64,000 nucleotides of DNA, taken from Arachidicoccus sp. BS20. GTDB taxonomy: Bacteria; Bacteroidota; Bacteroidia; Chitinophagales; Chitinophagaceae. The DNA lies in NCBI RefSeq assembly GCF_001659705.1, contig NZ_CP015971.1:1116001-1180000 (forward strand). The letters are read 5' to 3'. Position 1 is the first letter of the stretch. Every line of letters begins with the position of its first letter. Below, in pieces: positions 46,599 to 56,332 of this stretch. Position numbers and translations under genes: made by a program. Below the pieces are notes generated by a model. That model did not search any database. It saw only the letters and a program-made list of their open reading frames with translations, and was not told the DNA's origin.

Positions 46599-47591
46599 AT
46601 GAAAGATATAAAACTATCCGCTTTGGATTTGGCAATTGTTCCGCAAGGCGGCAATACATTAACCGCCATAGAACGAACAGTAAAATTAGCACAGCACATA
46701 GAACAAGCAGGTTATGAAAGATTGTGGCTGGCAGAGCATCACAATATGCCGAATATTGCCAGCTCTGCAACATCTGTATTGATTGGTCATGTTGCAGGAA
46801 AAACAAAAACATTGCGCATCGGTTCGGGCGGCATTATGTTGCCCAATCATTCTCCGTTGCAGATTGCAGAGCAGTTTGGAACTTTAGAAGCATTGTACCC
46901 TAACAGAATTGATTTAGGACTTGGACGCGCCCCCGGCACAGACCAAATAACAGCTTATGCCTTACGCAAAAACAATATGCGGTACGAATATGATTTTGCG
47001 GCGAACATTGCAGAGCTGCAACAATTTTTTTACAACACCGATGAATATGCCAAAGTACGCGCGTTTCCCGGCGAAGGCGCAAATGTTCCCATTTGGATTT
47101 TAGGTTCGAGTACCGACAGCGCGTATCTCGCGGCAGAATTGGGTTTGCCGTATGCATTTGCAGCGCATTTTGCGCCTGCGCATTTGTCTGCGGCGATGCA
47201 TATTTATCAAAACAATTTCAAGCCGTCGGAATTTTTGGATAAGCCTTATTCAATGGCTTGTGTCAATGCGATTGCAGCCGATACGGACGAAGAAGCGACG
47301 CATCTCTCAACATCGGTTTATCAGCTATTTATTGGGATTATAACCAACAATCGCAGACCATTACAACCGCCTGTCGATTCGCTGGATTACTTGTGGAACG
47401 AACCTGTAAAAGCTGCCGTTGAACAAATGACAGCTTGCAGTTTTATTGGTTCAAAAAATACCATTCGCAAAGAATTGTCTTCCTTTATTCAGGAATTAAA
47501 TTTGAATGAAGTAATGATTAGCGGAAATGTGTTTGATGCCGATGCAAGGAATAAATCTTATTCGTTGATTAAAGAAGCGATGGAAGAATAA
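46599..47591 (+). CDS. Luciferase-like (LLM) flavin-dependent oxidoreductase
   Basis: 330 aa, TIM-barrel flavin monooxygenase of the single-component YhbW-like branch (MsnO8-type). [56 protein letters not shown] is the diagnostic N-terminus, followed by [42 protein letters not shown] and [25 protein letters not shown]. Substrate unknown. It lies 38 bases before the AMP nucleosidase gene, but no functional link is evident. Confidence 0.92.
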   Translation: MKDIKLSALDLAIVPQGGNTLTAIERTVKLAQHIEQAGYERLWLAEHHNMPNIASSATSVLIGHVAGKTKTLRIGSGGIMLPNHSPLQIAEQFGTLEALYPNRIDLGLGRAPGTDQITAYALRKNNMRYEYDFAANIAELQQFFYNTDEYAKVRAFPGEGANVPIWILGSSTDSAYLAAELGLPYAFAAHFAPAHLSAAMHIYQNNFKPSEFLDKPYSMACVNAIAADTDEEATHLSTSVYQLFIGIITNNRRPLQPPVDSLDYLWNEPVKAAVEQMTACSFIGSKNTIRKELSSFIQELNLNEVMISGNVFDADARNKSYSLIKEAMEE

Positions 47592-47629
47592 ACTCAATAA
47601 TTTCAATATCTTCGTAAAAAGTAATCCTT

Positions 47630-48400
47630 ATGAAGACTAAACAAGAAATTGTTGAAAACTGGTTGCCACGCTACACAGGCGAGAAATTAAAGAACTTCGG
47701 AGAATATATTTTACTGACAAATTTCTCTAACTATGTTCAAAAGTTTGCCGAATGGAATAAAGTAAAAATCATCGGGCAAGACCGACCTTTTCAATGTGCG
47801 ACTGCCGGCGATATTACAATCATCAATTTCGGGATGGGAAGTCCTGGTGCAGCTACGGTAATGGATTTGTTGTCTGCAATTAATCCGAAAGCAGTTTTGT
47901 TTTTAGGAAAATGCGGTGGACTGAAAAAGCGCAACAAACTCGGCGATTTGATTTTACCCATTGCAGCTATTCGCGGCGAAGGAACATCCAACGATTACTT
48001 TCCACCTGAAGTGCCCGCGCTGCCTGCGTTTGCATTGCAGAAAGCAATCTCTACAACTATTCGTGATTACAAAGTCGATTACTGGACGGGAACGGTTTAC
48101 ACCACCAACCGCCGCGTGTGGGAACACGACGACGATTTTAAAGACTACCTTGTAAAAATTCGCGCGTATGCGGTGGATATGGAAACTGCAACCATTTTTA
48201 CCGTCGGATTTTTCAATCATATTCCCACAGGCGCATTACTGCTTGTAAGCGACCAACCAATGATTCCCGAGGGCGTAAAAACTGAAGCCGGCGATAAAAA
48301 AGTTACTTCTTCGTATGTGGACAATCATTTGAAAATCGGCATAGATTCTTTAAAGCAGTTAATCAATAACGGGCTTACGGTAAGACATTTGAGGTATTAA
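47630..48400 (+). CDS. amn: AMP nucleosidase
   Basis: 256 aa, the short Bacteroidota-type enzyme (phosphorylase/nucleosidase domain only). Cleaves AMP to adenine and ribose-5-phosphate. It has the phosphorylase-fold elements INFGMGSPGAATVMDLL and KAVLFLGKCGGLKKRNKLGDLILP. AYAVDMETATIFTVGF carries the ME dyad that holds the ribose, and LLVSDQPM carries the catalytic Asp. It lacks the N-terminal regulatory domain of E. coli Amn. Followed by a CCACGATTT palindromic terminator. Confidence 0.92.
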   Translation: MKTKQEIVENWLPRYTGEKLKNFGEYILLTNFSNYVQKFAEWNKVKIIGQDRPFQCATAGDITIINFGMGSPGAATVMDLLSAINPKAVLFLGKCGGLKKRNKLGDLILPIAAIRGEGTSNDYFPPEVPALPAFALQKAISTTIRDYKVDYWTGTVYTTNRRVWEHDDDFKDYLVKIRAYAVDMETATIFTVGFFNHIPTGALLLVSDQPMIPEGVKTEAGDKKVTSSYVDNHLKIGIDSLKQLINNGLTVRHLRY

Positions 48401-48408
48401 TAAAAAGT

Positions 48409-48426
48409 CCACGATTTAAATCGTGG
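48409..48426. terminator. Palindrome between convergent genes
   Basis: CCACGATTT with AAATCGTGG, an 18-base perfect palindrome (48409-48426), with AAAAAGT before and GGCTATATTTTA after. Probable bidirectional terminator of the AMP nucleosidase gene and trhO. Confidence 0.7.
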
Positions 48427-48437
48427 GCTATATTTTA

Positions 48438-49490
48438 TTATAACGTCCTTCCCAACTCCGACAATTTCGGTCTTAATCTCACTTTCGATTTGTTGAAAAT
48501 ATTTTGTCCTTTATCGATTCCTTTGCGCAATTCTTTTTGCCGTTCCAAAGGCATGGACAAAGTTTCCTTGCATTCAACAGAGCAGCAATTATCATACTTT
48601 GCGGCGCATTCATCGCATTGAATAAAGAGCAAATGGCAGCCGTCGTTTTTGCAGTTCACATGCGTATCGCAAGGCTTTCCGCATTGATGGCAACGCGCAA
48701 TTACATCGTCTGTAATACGTTCGCCAAGACGATTATCAAACACAAAATTTTTGCCAATAAATTTACTTTCCAGATTTTCTTTCTTTAACTGTTGCGCGTA
48801 ATTGATAATACCACCTTCGAGATGATACACATTTTTAAACCCGTTGTGCAACATCCATGCGCTGGCTTTTTCGCAACGAATGCCGCCGGTACAATACATC
48901 ACTACATTTTTGTCTTCGGCTTTATCTTTCAGCATATCAACAGCCATGTTGAGCTGGTCACGGAAAGTATCGGACGGAATTTCCACTGCATTTACAAAAT
49001 GTCCGACTTCGTATTCATAATGATTGCGCATATCAATCACAATCGTTTCTTTGTCGTTCAGCATTTCGTTCATTTGCGCGGCGTTCACGTATTTCCCTTT
49101 GTTGCGCATATCAAACGATTCGTCTGAAATGCCATCTGCGACTATCTTTTCACGCACTTTTATTTTCAACACCCAGAAAGATTTTCCATCGTCATCTACC
49201 GCAACGTTTAATCTTAAATTTTCCAACAAAGGAATGGAATGAATAAATTTTTCAAACGCTTCAAAGTTTTCTTCCGGCACGCTCATTTGTGCGTTGATAC
49301 CTTCTTTCGCCACATAAATTCTGCCGAACGCATTTAACGCATTCAGATTTTTGTACAGAAAATCGCGAAACTCCTGCGGATTTTGAATGGGGAAATACTC
49401 GTAGAAACTTATTGTAGTTCTCTTGAAAGTTTCTTCCATAAGCTGCTGTTTCAACACTTCGTTTGAAACGCGGTTGTGTAATACTGCCAT
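48438..49490 (-). CDS. trhO: tRNA uridine(34) hydroxylase, rhodanese-like
   Basis: 350 aa. Rhodanese-family protein (YceA/TrhO) that makes the prephenate-independent 5-hydroxyuridine in tRNA wobble positions. The N-terminal ferredoxin-like acylphosphatase-type region has [24 protein letters not shown]. The rhodanese domain (about 135-230) has the active Cys in [18 protein letters not shown] Cys-rich C-terminal segment follows ([30 protein letters not shown]), probably metal-binding. Single gene. CAAAGATA at 49580 (TATCTTTG on the minus strand) may be a distant -7 box. Confidence 0.93.
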   Translation of the reverse strand: MAVLHNRVSNEVLKQQLMEETFKRTTISFYEYFPIQNPQEFRDFLYKNLNALNAFGRIYVAKEGINAQMSVPEENFEAFEKFIHSIPLLENLRLNVAVDDDGKSFWVLKIKVREKIVADGISDESFDMRNKGKYVNAAQMNEMLNDKETIVIDMRNHYEYEVGHFVNAVEIPSDTFRDQLNMAVDMLKDKAEDKNVVMYCTGGIRCEKASAWMLHNGFKNVYHLEGGIINYAQQLKKENLESKFIGKNFVFDNRLGERITDDVIARCHQCGKPCDTHVNCKNDGCHLLFIQCDECAAKYDNCCSVECKETLSMPLERQKELRKGIDKGQNIFNKSKVRLRPKLSELGRTL

Positions 49491-49695
49491 TATATTTTAA
49501 ATTTTAGACATCTGTTTTTACCAAACAAATGTTCCATGATTAAATAGGACTCATATTTCAGATGAGCAAAATTTCGCTGCAAAGATAAACAGTAATACGA
49601 TAATTTATGAAGGATAATTTGTCTTTAATCATTTAATATTAATCAAATGTTGATTAATTGTTATTTTAATATTACCTTTTTAAGAAAGCAAATCT

Positions 49696-49703
49696 TACTT
49701 TTG
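49696..49703 (+). promoter_or_regulatory. -7 promoter box of the DUF47-Pit operon
   Basis: TACTTTTG, an exact TAnnTTTG match, lies 22 bases before the ATG at 49725. No consensus -33 TTTG is visible. Confidence 0.6.
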
Positions 49704-49724
49704 CCGCATACTCAACATTAAACA

Positions 49725-50375
49725 ATGGGATTTAACAACTTCGGAAAAATCTTCATGCCCAAAAATAATCTCTTCTACGAGATTTTTGAAGATGTAGCAA
49801 CAACGCTTTACCAAATGGGACAATTGTTGAAAAAATCGGCAAACGAACCCGATAGAGACAAGCGCTCGGCTGCGCTTATATCGATGGAAGATTTTGAACA
49901 CAGAAACGACGAAAGTACACACCGCGTAATGACGGAATTGAGCCGAAATTTCATTACGCCTTTTGACCGGGAAGATATTCACGCTTTGGCAATGTCTTTG
50001 GACGATGTGGCAGATTGCATCTACGCTTCTATGAAAAAAATACAATTCTACAATGTAAATCCTGTAAATGATTCCGTAATCACACGCATGGTGGAACTGA
50101 TTGAAATAGGAACACTGGAATTGAAAAACGCCGTAAACGGTTTGCGTGATATGAAAAATCTTCGCAAAATGACCGAATCTCTTATCAAAATCAACAGTAT
50201 CGAAAATCAGGCAGATGATATTTATGACCTGAGCATCGAAAAATTGTTTGAACTGGAGCAGGATGTAAAAGCATTGATTAAGAAAAGGGAAGTGTACCAG
50301 ATATTGGAAAAAGTGGTGGACAAAATGGAAGATGCAGCCAATACGGTTGAGTCTATTATTATCAAATATTCATAA
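49725..50375 (+). CDS. PhoU-like DUF47 protein
   Basis: 216 aa, all-helical protein of the DUF47/PhoU-like family. EHRNDESTHRVMTELSRNFITPFDREDIHALAMSLDDVADCIYAS is the diagnostic region, with D/E residues that bind metal ions in PhoU folds, repeated in the second half (INSIENQADDIYDLSIEKLFE). These proteins partner low-affinity phosphate carriers and probably restrain them. It lies 41 bases upstream of the Pit gene, the standard pairing. Confidence 0.93.
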   Translation: MGFNNFGKIFMPKNNLFYEIFEDVATTLYQMGQLLKKSANEPDRDKRSAALISMEDFEHRNDESTHRVMTELSRNFITPFDREDIHALAMSLDDVADCIYASMKKIQFYNVNPVNDSVITRMVELIEIGTLELKNAVNGLRDMKNLRKMTESLIKINSIENQADDIYDLSIEKLFELEQDVKALIKKREVYQILEKVVDKMEDAANTVESIIIKYS

Positions 50376-50416
50376 ACCTTTCTGTCTCTTTCTTTTTTTT
50401 ATCAAAACAAAATTGA

Positions 50417-51463
50417 ATGTTCGGATTTTCCACCTTGCTGATTGTAATTATTGCATTTGCGCTGGTATTTGATTATATCAACGGTTTCCACGACTCCGCA
50501 AATTCAATAGCTACTATAGTTTCAACAAAAGTACTTACGCCGTTTCAGGCTGTATTGTGGGCGGCGCTTTGGAATTTTGTTGCTTATTTTGTTTTCAAAG
50601 AACACAAAGTTGCTAACACAGTTGCAAAAACCATCCATCCCGAATTTGTAACACTTACGGTAATTCTTGCCGGCTTGCTCGCCGCCATTTTCTGGAACTT
50701 GCTTACCTGGTGGTTTGGCATTCCGTCAAGCTCTTCACATACATTGATTGGCGGATTCATTGGTGCCGCTTTGGCACATACCGGCGGCAACATCAACGTA
50801 GTGGAATTACGTAATGTGGGCGTAACAGTCTTGTTTATTTTCCTCTCTCCCATTATCGGGATGATACTTTCTTTTATTATAACCATTATCATCAACTGGG
50901 TCGCACGAAAATCGCATCCCTACCGCGCAGAAAAATGGTTTAAGCGTTTGCAGCTTTTATCATCCGCAGCCTTTAGTTTGGGACACGGTGGAAATGATGC
51001 ACAAAAAGTAATGGGGTTAATTACCGTTGCTTTATTGTTGGATAAAAACGGCGGGCAAGCATTAAACGAAAATGCACCTATTCTTCAGACTATGATGCAG
51101 AACAACTGGATTCCTTTTGCTTGTTATACTGCAATCGGTTTAGGCACCATGAGCGGCGGCTGGCGCATTGTAAAAACAATGGGGTCGCGCATTACCAAAG
51201 TAACGCCGATTGAAGGAGTTGCGGCTGAAACAGCATCGGCATCCACTTTAATTTTGACAGAGGCATTGGGCGTTCCCGTAAGCACTACACACACCGTAAC
51301 CGGCGCAATTATGGGCGTAGGCGCAACAAAACGCTTGTCAGCCGTGCGTTGGGGCGTTACGGTTAATCTTATCTGGGCATGGATATTAACGATTCCCGTA
51401 AGTGCAGGCGTTGCCGCACTTGTGTACTGGATGTTGCATTCATTGCTGCACTTACCGGGATAA
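50417..51463 (+). CDS. Low-affinity inorganic phosphate transporter (Pit family)
   Basis: 348 aa, about ten membrane segments. The two inverted PD001131-type signatures are clear: FDYINGFHDSANSIATIVSTKVLTPFQA in the first half and LGHGGNDAQKVMGLI in the second. GIPSSSSHTLIGGFIGAAL and LGVPVSTTHTVTGAIMGVGA are the matching conserved loops. Imports phosphate (as a metal complex or with H+ or Na+). Operon with the DUF47 gene. Confidence 0.95.
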   Translation: MFGFSTLLIVIIAFALVFDYINGFHDSANSIATIVSTKVLTPFQAVLWAALWNFVAYFVFKEHKVANTVAKTIHPEFVTLTVILAGLLAAIFWNLLTWWFGIPSSSSHTLIGGFIGAALAHTGGNINVVELRNVGVTVLFIFLSPIIGMILSFIITIIINWVARKSHPYRAEKWFKRLQLLSSAAFSLGHGGNDAQKVMGLITVALLLDKNGGQALNENAPILQTMMQNNWIPFACYTAIGLGTMSGGWRIVKTMGSRITKVTPIEGVAAETASASTLILTEALGVPVSTTHTVTGAIMGVGATKRLSAVRWGVTVNLIWAWILTIPVSAGVAALVYWMLHSLLHLPG

Positions 51464-51469
51464 AATATA

Positions 51470-52765
51470 TTACCGGTTCATCATCCAATCTTTAACTTTA
51501 TCAAAACTTGCATCTATCAAAATACTTTGTTTTTCCTTTGCAAACAATGTTTTTGCATTTTCGGGAAGAGGAATTTTGATTTGTAACAATTCTTCAATCA
51601 CATCGGGAAACTTCACGGGATGTGCGGTTTCCAAGAAAATTCCTTTATCGCTTTTATTGATTTTTAAGTAATCGCTCAACGCCTTATAAGCCACCGCGCC
51701 ATGGGGGTCGAGCAAATAACCGGCATCGTCATACACATCGCTGATGGTTTTTCTTGTTTCATCATCGGAAACAGAAACCGCTGTAAAATGTTTTTTTAAA
51801 TCATTCGTTTGCTGATGAAACAATTCCAAAATTCTTACAAAATTGCTTGGATTGCCTACGTCCATTGCATTTGAAATAGTCGAAACTGAATTTTTAGGCT
51901 GATAACTATTTGTTTCTAAAAACAAAGGAATTGTATCGTTGGCATTGCAAGCCGCAATAAAATGTTTCACGGGCATACCCGAAACATTCGCCAAAACGCC
52001 CGCACAAATATTTCCGAAATTTCCGCTTGGCACACAAATCACAGGCGGCTCTTTTTCTTGCCAATTTTGCAAGGCAAAAAAGTAATACAACTGTTGCGGT
52101 AACCAACGACCAACGTTAATCGAGTTTGCCGATGTAAGCTGGTATTTTTGTTTCAAATCTTCATCAATAAATGCCTGTTTCACAATTGCCTGACAATCGT
52201 CAAAACTTCCCTGAACCTCAAGCGCAGTAATGTTTTCGCCCAAAGTTGTGAGTTGTAATTCTTGCACAGGACTTACTTTTTTTGATGGATATAAAATAAT
52301 TACTTCAACGCCTTCAACACCCAAAAATCCGTTCGCAACTGCACCGCCTGTATCGCCGGAAGTTGCTACAAGTATTGTTGTTTTTTTGGATGAAGACTGG
52401 TTGAAATAACCCAAACACCGGCTCATAAATCTTGCGCCAACATCTTTGAAAGCATACGTTGGTCCGTGAAACAATTCGAGTGAAAAAATATTTTCATCCA
52501 CACGAATTAACGGAAACGGAAAGTTGATTGTTTCACTCACAATCTTCTGCAATACATCATCGGGAATACTCTCGCCGACATATGGTTTCATTACCTTAAA
52601 ACTAATTTCTTCTTTTGATAATGAAGAAAGCCGTTCCACAAAATCTTTCGGCAGTTGCGGAATGCTTTCAGGAAAATACAAACCTTTGTCCGGCGCTTGT
52701 CCGTTAACGACCGCTTCTCTGAAATCCACGTCCGGCGCGGCTTTATGTAAACTGTAATATTTCAT
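51470..52765 (-). CDS. thrC: Threonine synthase
   Basis: 431 aa from the ATG at 52765 (MKYYSLHKAAPDVDF). The frame is open to an ATG at 52819, but that extension has no threonine synthase similarity and overlaps a repeat. PLP enzyme converting O-phosphohomoserine to threonine. HGPTYAFKDVGARFMSRCLGYF holds the Schiff-base Lys, VATSGDTGGAVANGF the phosphate-binding loop, and CVPSGNFGNICAGVLA is conserved. Last gene of the thr group; a 176-base repeat-bearing gap separates it from thrB. Confidence 0.96.
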   Translation of the reverse strand: MKYYSLHKAAPDVDFREAVVNGQAPDKGLYFPESIPQLPKDFVERLSSLSKEEISFKVMKPYVGESIPDDVLQKIVSETINFPFPLIRVDENIFSLELFHGPTYAFKDVGARFMSRCLGYFNQSSSKKTTILVATSGDTGGAVANGFLGVEGVEVIILYPSKKVSPVQELQLTTLGENITALEVQGSFDDCQAIVKQAFIDEDLKQKYQLTSANSINVGRWLPQQLYYFFALQNWQEKEPPVICVPSGNFGNICAGVLANVSGMPVKHFIAACNANDTIPLFLETNSYQPKNSVSTISNAMDVGNPSNFVRILELFHQQTNDLKKHFTAVSVSDDETRKTISDVYDDAGYLLDPHGAVAYKALSDYLKINKSDKGIFLETAHPVKFPDVIEELLQIKIPLPENAKTLFAKEKQSILIDASFDKVKDWMMNR

Positions 52766-52840
52766 TTTTTGTTTTTTATGACACGAATTAGAGCAAATTA
52801 CACGAATTATTTTGTACAAAATGGAACGCCGATTTTTTAT

Positions 52841-52882
52841 GATAATTATGATTTGTATTCATCTTAATCAATCATAATTATC
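52841..52882. repeat. Palindromic repeat between thrB and thrC
   Basis: GATAATTATGATT (52841-52853) is exactly mirrored by AATCATAATTATC (52870-52882). An ACACGAATTAGAGC...ACACGAATTATT tandem (about 52780-52810) lies beside it. Both are of the dispersed intergenic type. Confidence 0.75.
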
Positions 52883-52941
52883 TGCATCATGTGTGTCCTA
52901 TTTTATTTTCCTATAATCATTATAATCCAATAAATCATGGT

Positions 52942-53859
52942 TCAGACAATTCTTGCTCCGTCTTTATTTATTTTAGAAACATAAGTATGAAAATCTATTT
53001 GCAGTTCTGTATAAACCTGCTTCATTTCATCCTCAATTTTATGTGCGGTCGTTTCGTCTTTACTCAACATAAAAATAGATGGACCAGAACCCGAAATACC
53101 GCCGCCGAGCGCACCTGCATCCAAACATTTTTTCTTCAACTCTGCAAAACCCGGAATTAAAATACTTCGCACAGGTTCAATAATATGGTCTTCCAATGAA
53201 CGACCGATTAAATCAATATCATTCTGCAAAATGCCTGCGACAAGCCCCGCAATATTTCCCCATTGGCGAATGGCTTTTTTCAATTCAACTTGTTGGCGAA
53301 GCACTGCACGCGCGTCTGCGGTGCGCACTTCGATTTGCGGATGCACAAGCGTTACAAACAAATCGGGCGCGGGCAACGGAATAATATCCAAAGGATTAAT
53401 CGAGCGAATTAACGTAATGCCGCCGTAAATGCAAGGCGCAACATTATCCGCGTGTTTCACGCCGCTTGCAACTTTCTCGCCGAACATTGCGTATTGAATC
53501 AACTGCTGTTTTGTAAAACGATTGTTCAACAAATAATTTGCGCCAACGACTGCACCTGCCGCGCTCGCCGCGCTGGAACCCGCGCCGCTGCCGGGTTTGA
53601 TGCGTTTATGTATCAAAACTTCAAAGCCAATATTCGCATCAATATCTTTCAACATTTCAAGCAACGGCGCGCCAGCCGTGTTCAACGCAGGGTCTTCGGG
53701 CAAAGGATAACCATCTGCGCTGCGGACAATTATTTTTCTTTCGTCCAATAATTTTATTTCCATTTTATCCGCAGGTTCGTTGAGGCACAAACCAAGAATA
53801 TCAAAGCCACAAACCAAATTTGCAACCGTTCCCGGCGCGTGTACTGTACAGAAATTCAT
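52942..53859 (-). CDS. thrB: Homoserine kinase
   Basis: 305 aa GHMP kinase phosphorylating homoserine. The N-terminus HAPGTVANLVCGFDILGLCL is the motif 1 region, HKRIKPGSGAGSSAASAAGAVVGA is the ATP-binding GLGSS-type loop, and GALGGGISGSGPSIFMLS is motif 3. Normal length. It starts 29 bases before the end of the permease gene's upstream neighbour region, so the permease and thrB are probably co-transcribed. Confidence 0.96.
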   Translation of the reverse strand: MNFCTVHAPGTVANLVCGFDILGLCLNEPADKMEIKLLDERKIIVRSADGYPLPEDPALNTAGAPLLEMLKDIDANIGFEVLIHKRIKPGSGAGSSAASAAGAVVGANYLLNNRFTKQQLIQYAMFGEKVASGVKHADNVAPCIYGGITLIRSINPLDIIPLPAPDLFVTLVHPQIEVRTADARAVLRQQVELKKAIRQWGNIAGLVAGILQNDIDLIGRSLEDHIIEPVRSILIPGFAELKKKCLDAGALGGGISGSGPSIFMLSKDETTAHKIEDEMKQVYTELQIDFHTYVSKINKDGARIV

Positions 53860-53888
53860 TTTAATTATATTAGTTCTAAATTATTAAA

Positions 53889-56267
53889 TCACTCTGTCTT
53901 CAAACTCTTTACAGGATTGGCTCGCGCAGCTTTATAGGCTTTAAAGCCAATCGTTCCAAACGCAATCAACATCACGGTTACAGCCGCTATGATAAAAGTG
54001 AAAATGCCAATATTTGTTTTGTAAGCAAAATTATTCAGCCACTTGTTCATTGCCCAATAAGCAATTGGAGTTGCGATAACAATGGCGATAATAACAAGTT
54101 TTAAAAAATCTCTGCTGATGAGTTTTACAATGCTTCCAACACTCGCGCCCAACACTTTGCGAATGCCTATTTCTTTAGTCTTTACTTCTGCTGTATAAGT
54201 CGCTAAACCAAATAGTCCAAGACATGAAATGAAGATGGCAATCGCTGTAAACGTTGTAAATAATGTACCCGTGCGAATATCAGAACGATACTGTGCTTCA
54301 AACTGCTTATCTAAAAAACTATAAGAAAAAGTGGAGTTATTATCGGCATACTTTTGATATGCTTTTTTCACGGCAGCAATGGCAGCTTGAGCATTTTTTG
54401 CAGTTGTGCGCACATAGAGCGTATTTTTTTCTTTATTGAAGGAATAAAAAATAAGCGGTGCAATTGCCGTTTTTAAAGACTGAAAATTAAAATCTTTCAA
54501 TATACCAATAATATTTCCTTTATGTCCGCCGAATGTAATTTCTTGTCCAACATAAGGTGGCTTCAATCCCATTTGCTTCACGGCGGTTTCATTCAGAATA
54601 AAGCTTGCGCTGTCAATCGGCATTCCTGTAAAATTATGTCCTTCCAAAAAACCAATTTTCATTGTAGGAATAAAATTTTCATCAACGGAAGTTTCGTAGA
54701 TAAACACAGAGTTCTTTTCATTCATGCCTTGCCAATGAATAGCTGTTGTTGTAGTTCCTAAGCTTGTAAAATCAGGGGCATCGGACGCTGCAACATTCAC
54801 AATACTTTTCTGACTTGATAATTTTGTTTCTATAGCCGAAAGATGCGAAATCGCTGCATCGGGAAAAGTTACAGAGAAAACATAAGTTTTATCATAACCC
54901 AATTTCATGTTGCGTACAAAATGCATTTGTTTACTTATTACAATTGTTGCAAACAATAATGCAGCTGAAATAGCAAACTGAAAAACTACAAGGCTTTTTC
55001 TTAAAATAGCGGAGCGATTCCCTTTGTTTGTTTTTCCTTTCAATATCTGTAAAGGCTTAAAAGAAGAAAGCACAATTGCGGGATAAATACTTGAAAGCAA
55101 TAACGTACCAATTACTGCAATCGCCAATGCTTTCCATACTTGAATATTATTTAAAGCGAGACGAAGTTCTTTACCTGAAAGGCGATTGTACACCGGCATC
55201 AATATAAATATTAGACCGATTGCAATGATAATTGCAAAAACAAATAGTAAAATAGTTTCAATGATAAATTGAAAAAACAATTGCTTTTTACTTGCACCGA
55301 TAATTTTTTTAATGCCGACTTCTTTTGCGCGTATTAAGGAACGCGCCGTCGAAAGATTTATGTAATTGATACTTGCAATCACAAACAACATCACAGTTAT
55401 TATTAAAAATATTTGCGCCATTCTGTACGCACTACTGTCGCCGTCAGCCGTAATTAAATGTATCTTGTTAAGACTTTGTAATTTGTACTCGAACCTCGTA
55501 TCGGTCGTAGCTTTTTCATGCAATTTCGTAAATGCTTTTGCAGTTTTGTCTTTGTCTGCATTTGGTCGCAGCAGCACATAAGTGTTCATGGTGTAACTGT
55601 TTTCATTGGCATCTAAAGGCTCTTTGTTATCTTTTGAAAACTGAATAGCATAATAACTCATTGGTAATAATACATCATATTGCAAAGACGAATTTTTCGG
55701 AAAATCCTGCAATACAGCTGTTATCACAAATACTTGATTATTATACAATAATCTCTTGCCTAAAACATTTACTGTGGCAAAAAATTTTCGTGCCACGGAT
55801 GTCGTAACAGCAATAGAATAAGGATTTGGAAAAAGTTTTTCCCGATTGCCATACAGCAGTTTATAACTGAAAATATTAAGAAAATTATCGTCAATAAAAG
55901 CTGAAGATAGATTTAAAGGTTTTGCAATGTTATCAGCAGAAAATGCCCCATAATCGCTCGTGATTCTAACAACAGATTTCACATCAGGAATCGATTTTGC
56001 GTAAGTCGCCAATATCGGTGGCGTTACATCATAAATAATTTCTTTCACACCGTTCGATTGTCCTTTGAAAAGAGAATTTATTCTATAAACATCATTTACA
56101 TTTTTATTAAACTTATCATAGCTAAATTCATTCTGCACCCAAAGCAACAACATAATACCTGTTGCCAAGCCAATTGCAAGTCCTGTAATATTAAGCGCGC
56201 TATAAAACTTATTTACTCGAAGATTACGCCACGCGGTTTTAAAATAATGCTTGAACATAGTTTTCAA
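53889..56267 (-). CDS. MacB/FtsX-type ABC transporter permease
   Basis: 792 aa with a first helix (FYSALNITGLAIGLATGIMLLLW, about 20-42), a large periplasmic MacB core domain, an FtsX block of three helices (about 285-400), a second periplasmic domain, and a second FtsX block (about 680-785). AEVKTKEIGIRKVLGASVGSIVKLIS is the conserved coupling segment. No ATPase gene is beside it. This is a standard Bacteroidota permease type, probably in export or stress sensing. It lies inside the threonine operon between thrA and thrB, 65 bases after thrA. An ATG at 56258 is also a plausible start. Confidence 0.88.
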   Translation of the reverse strand: MKTMFKHYFKTAWRNLRVNKFYSALNITGLAIGLATGIMLLLWVQNEFSYDKFNKNVNDVYRINSLFKGQSNGVKEIIYDVTPPILATYAKSIPDVKSVVRITSDYGAFSADNIAKPLNLSSAFIDDNFLNIFSYKLLYGNREKLFPNPYSIAVTTSVARKFFATVNVLGKRLLYNNQVFVITAVLQDFPKNSSLQYDVLLPMSYYAIQFSKDNKEPLDANENSYTMNTYVLLRPNADKDKTAKAFTKLHEKATTDTRFEYKLQSLNKIHLITADGDSSAYRMAQIFLIITVMLFVIASINYINLSTARSLIRAKEVGIKKIIGASKKQLFFQFIIETILLFVFAIIIAIGLIFILMPVYNRLSGKELRLALNNIQVWKALAIAVIGTLLLSSIYPAIVLSSFKPLQILKGKTNKGNRSAILRKSLVVFQFAISAALLFATIVISKQMHFVRNMKLGYDKTYVFSVTFPDAAISHLSAIETKLSSQKSIVNVAASDAPDFTSLGTTTTAIHWQGMNEKNSVFIYETSVDENFIPTMKIGFLEGHNFTGMPIDSASFILNETAVKQMGLKPPYVGQEITFGGHKGNIIGILKDFNFQSLKTAIAPLIFYSFNKEKNTLYVRTTAKNAQAAIAAVKKAYQKYADNNSTFSYSFLDKQFEAQYRSDIRTGTLFTTFTAIAIFISCLGLFGLATYTAEVKTKEIGIRKVLGASVGSIVKLISRDFLKLVIIAIVIATPIAYWAMNKWLNNFAYKTNIGIFTFIIAAVTVMLIAFGTIGFKAYKAARANPVKSLKTE

Positions 56268-56332
56268 TTTGATGATGACAATATAATAATTTTGAAAATA
56301 TTTTGAATTTCTTCTAACTTCTTCTATTCTCT

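Noticed and set aside
52766-52819. Longer thrC start at 52819
   Set aside because: The added residues have no threonine synthase similarity and come from repeat sequence. MKYYSLHKAAPDVDF is a typical start.
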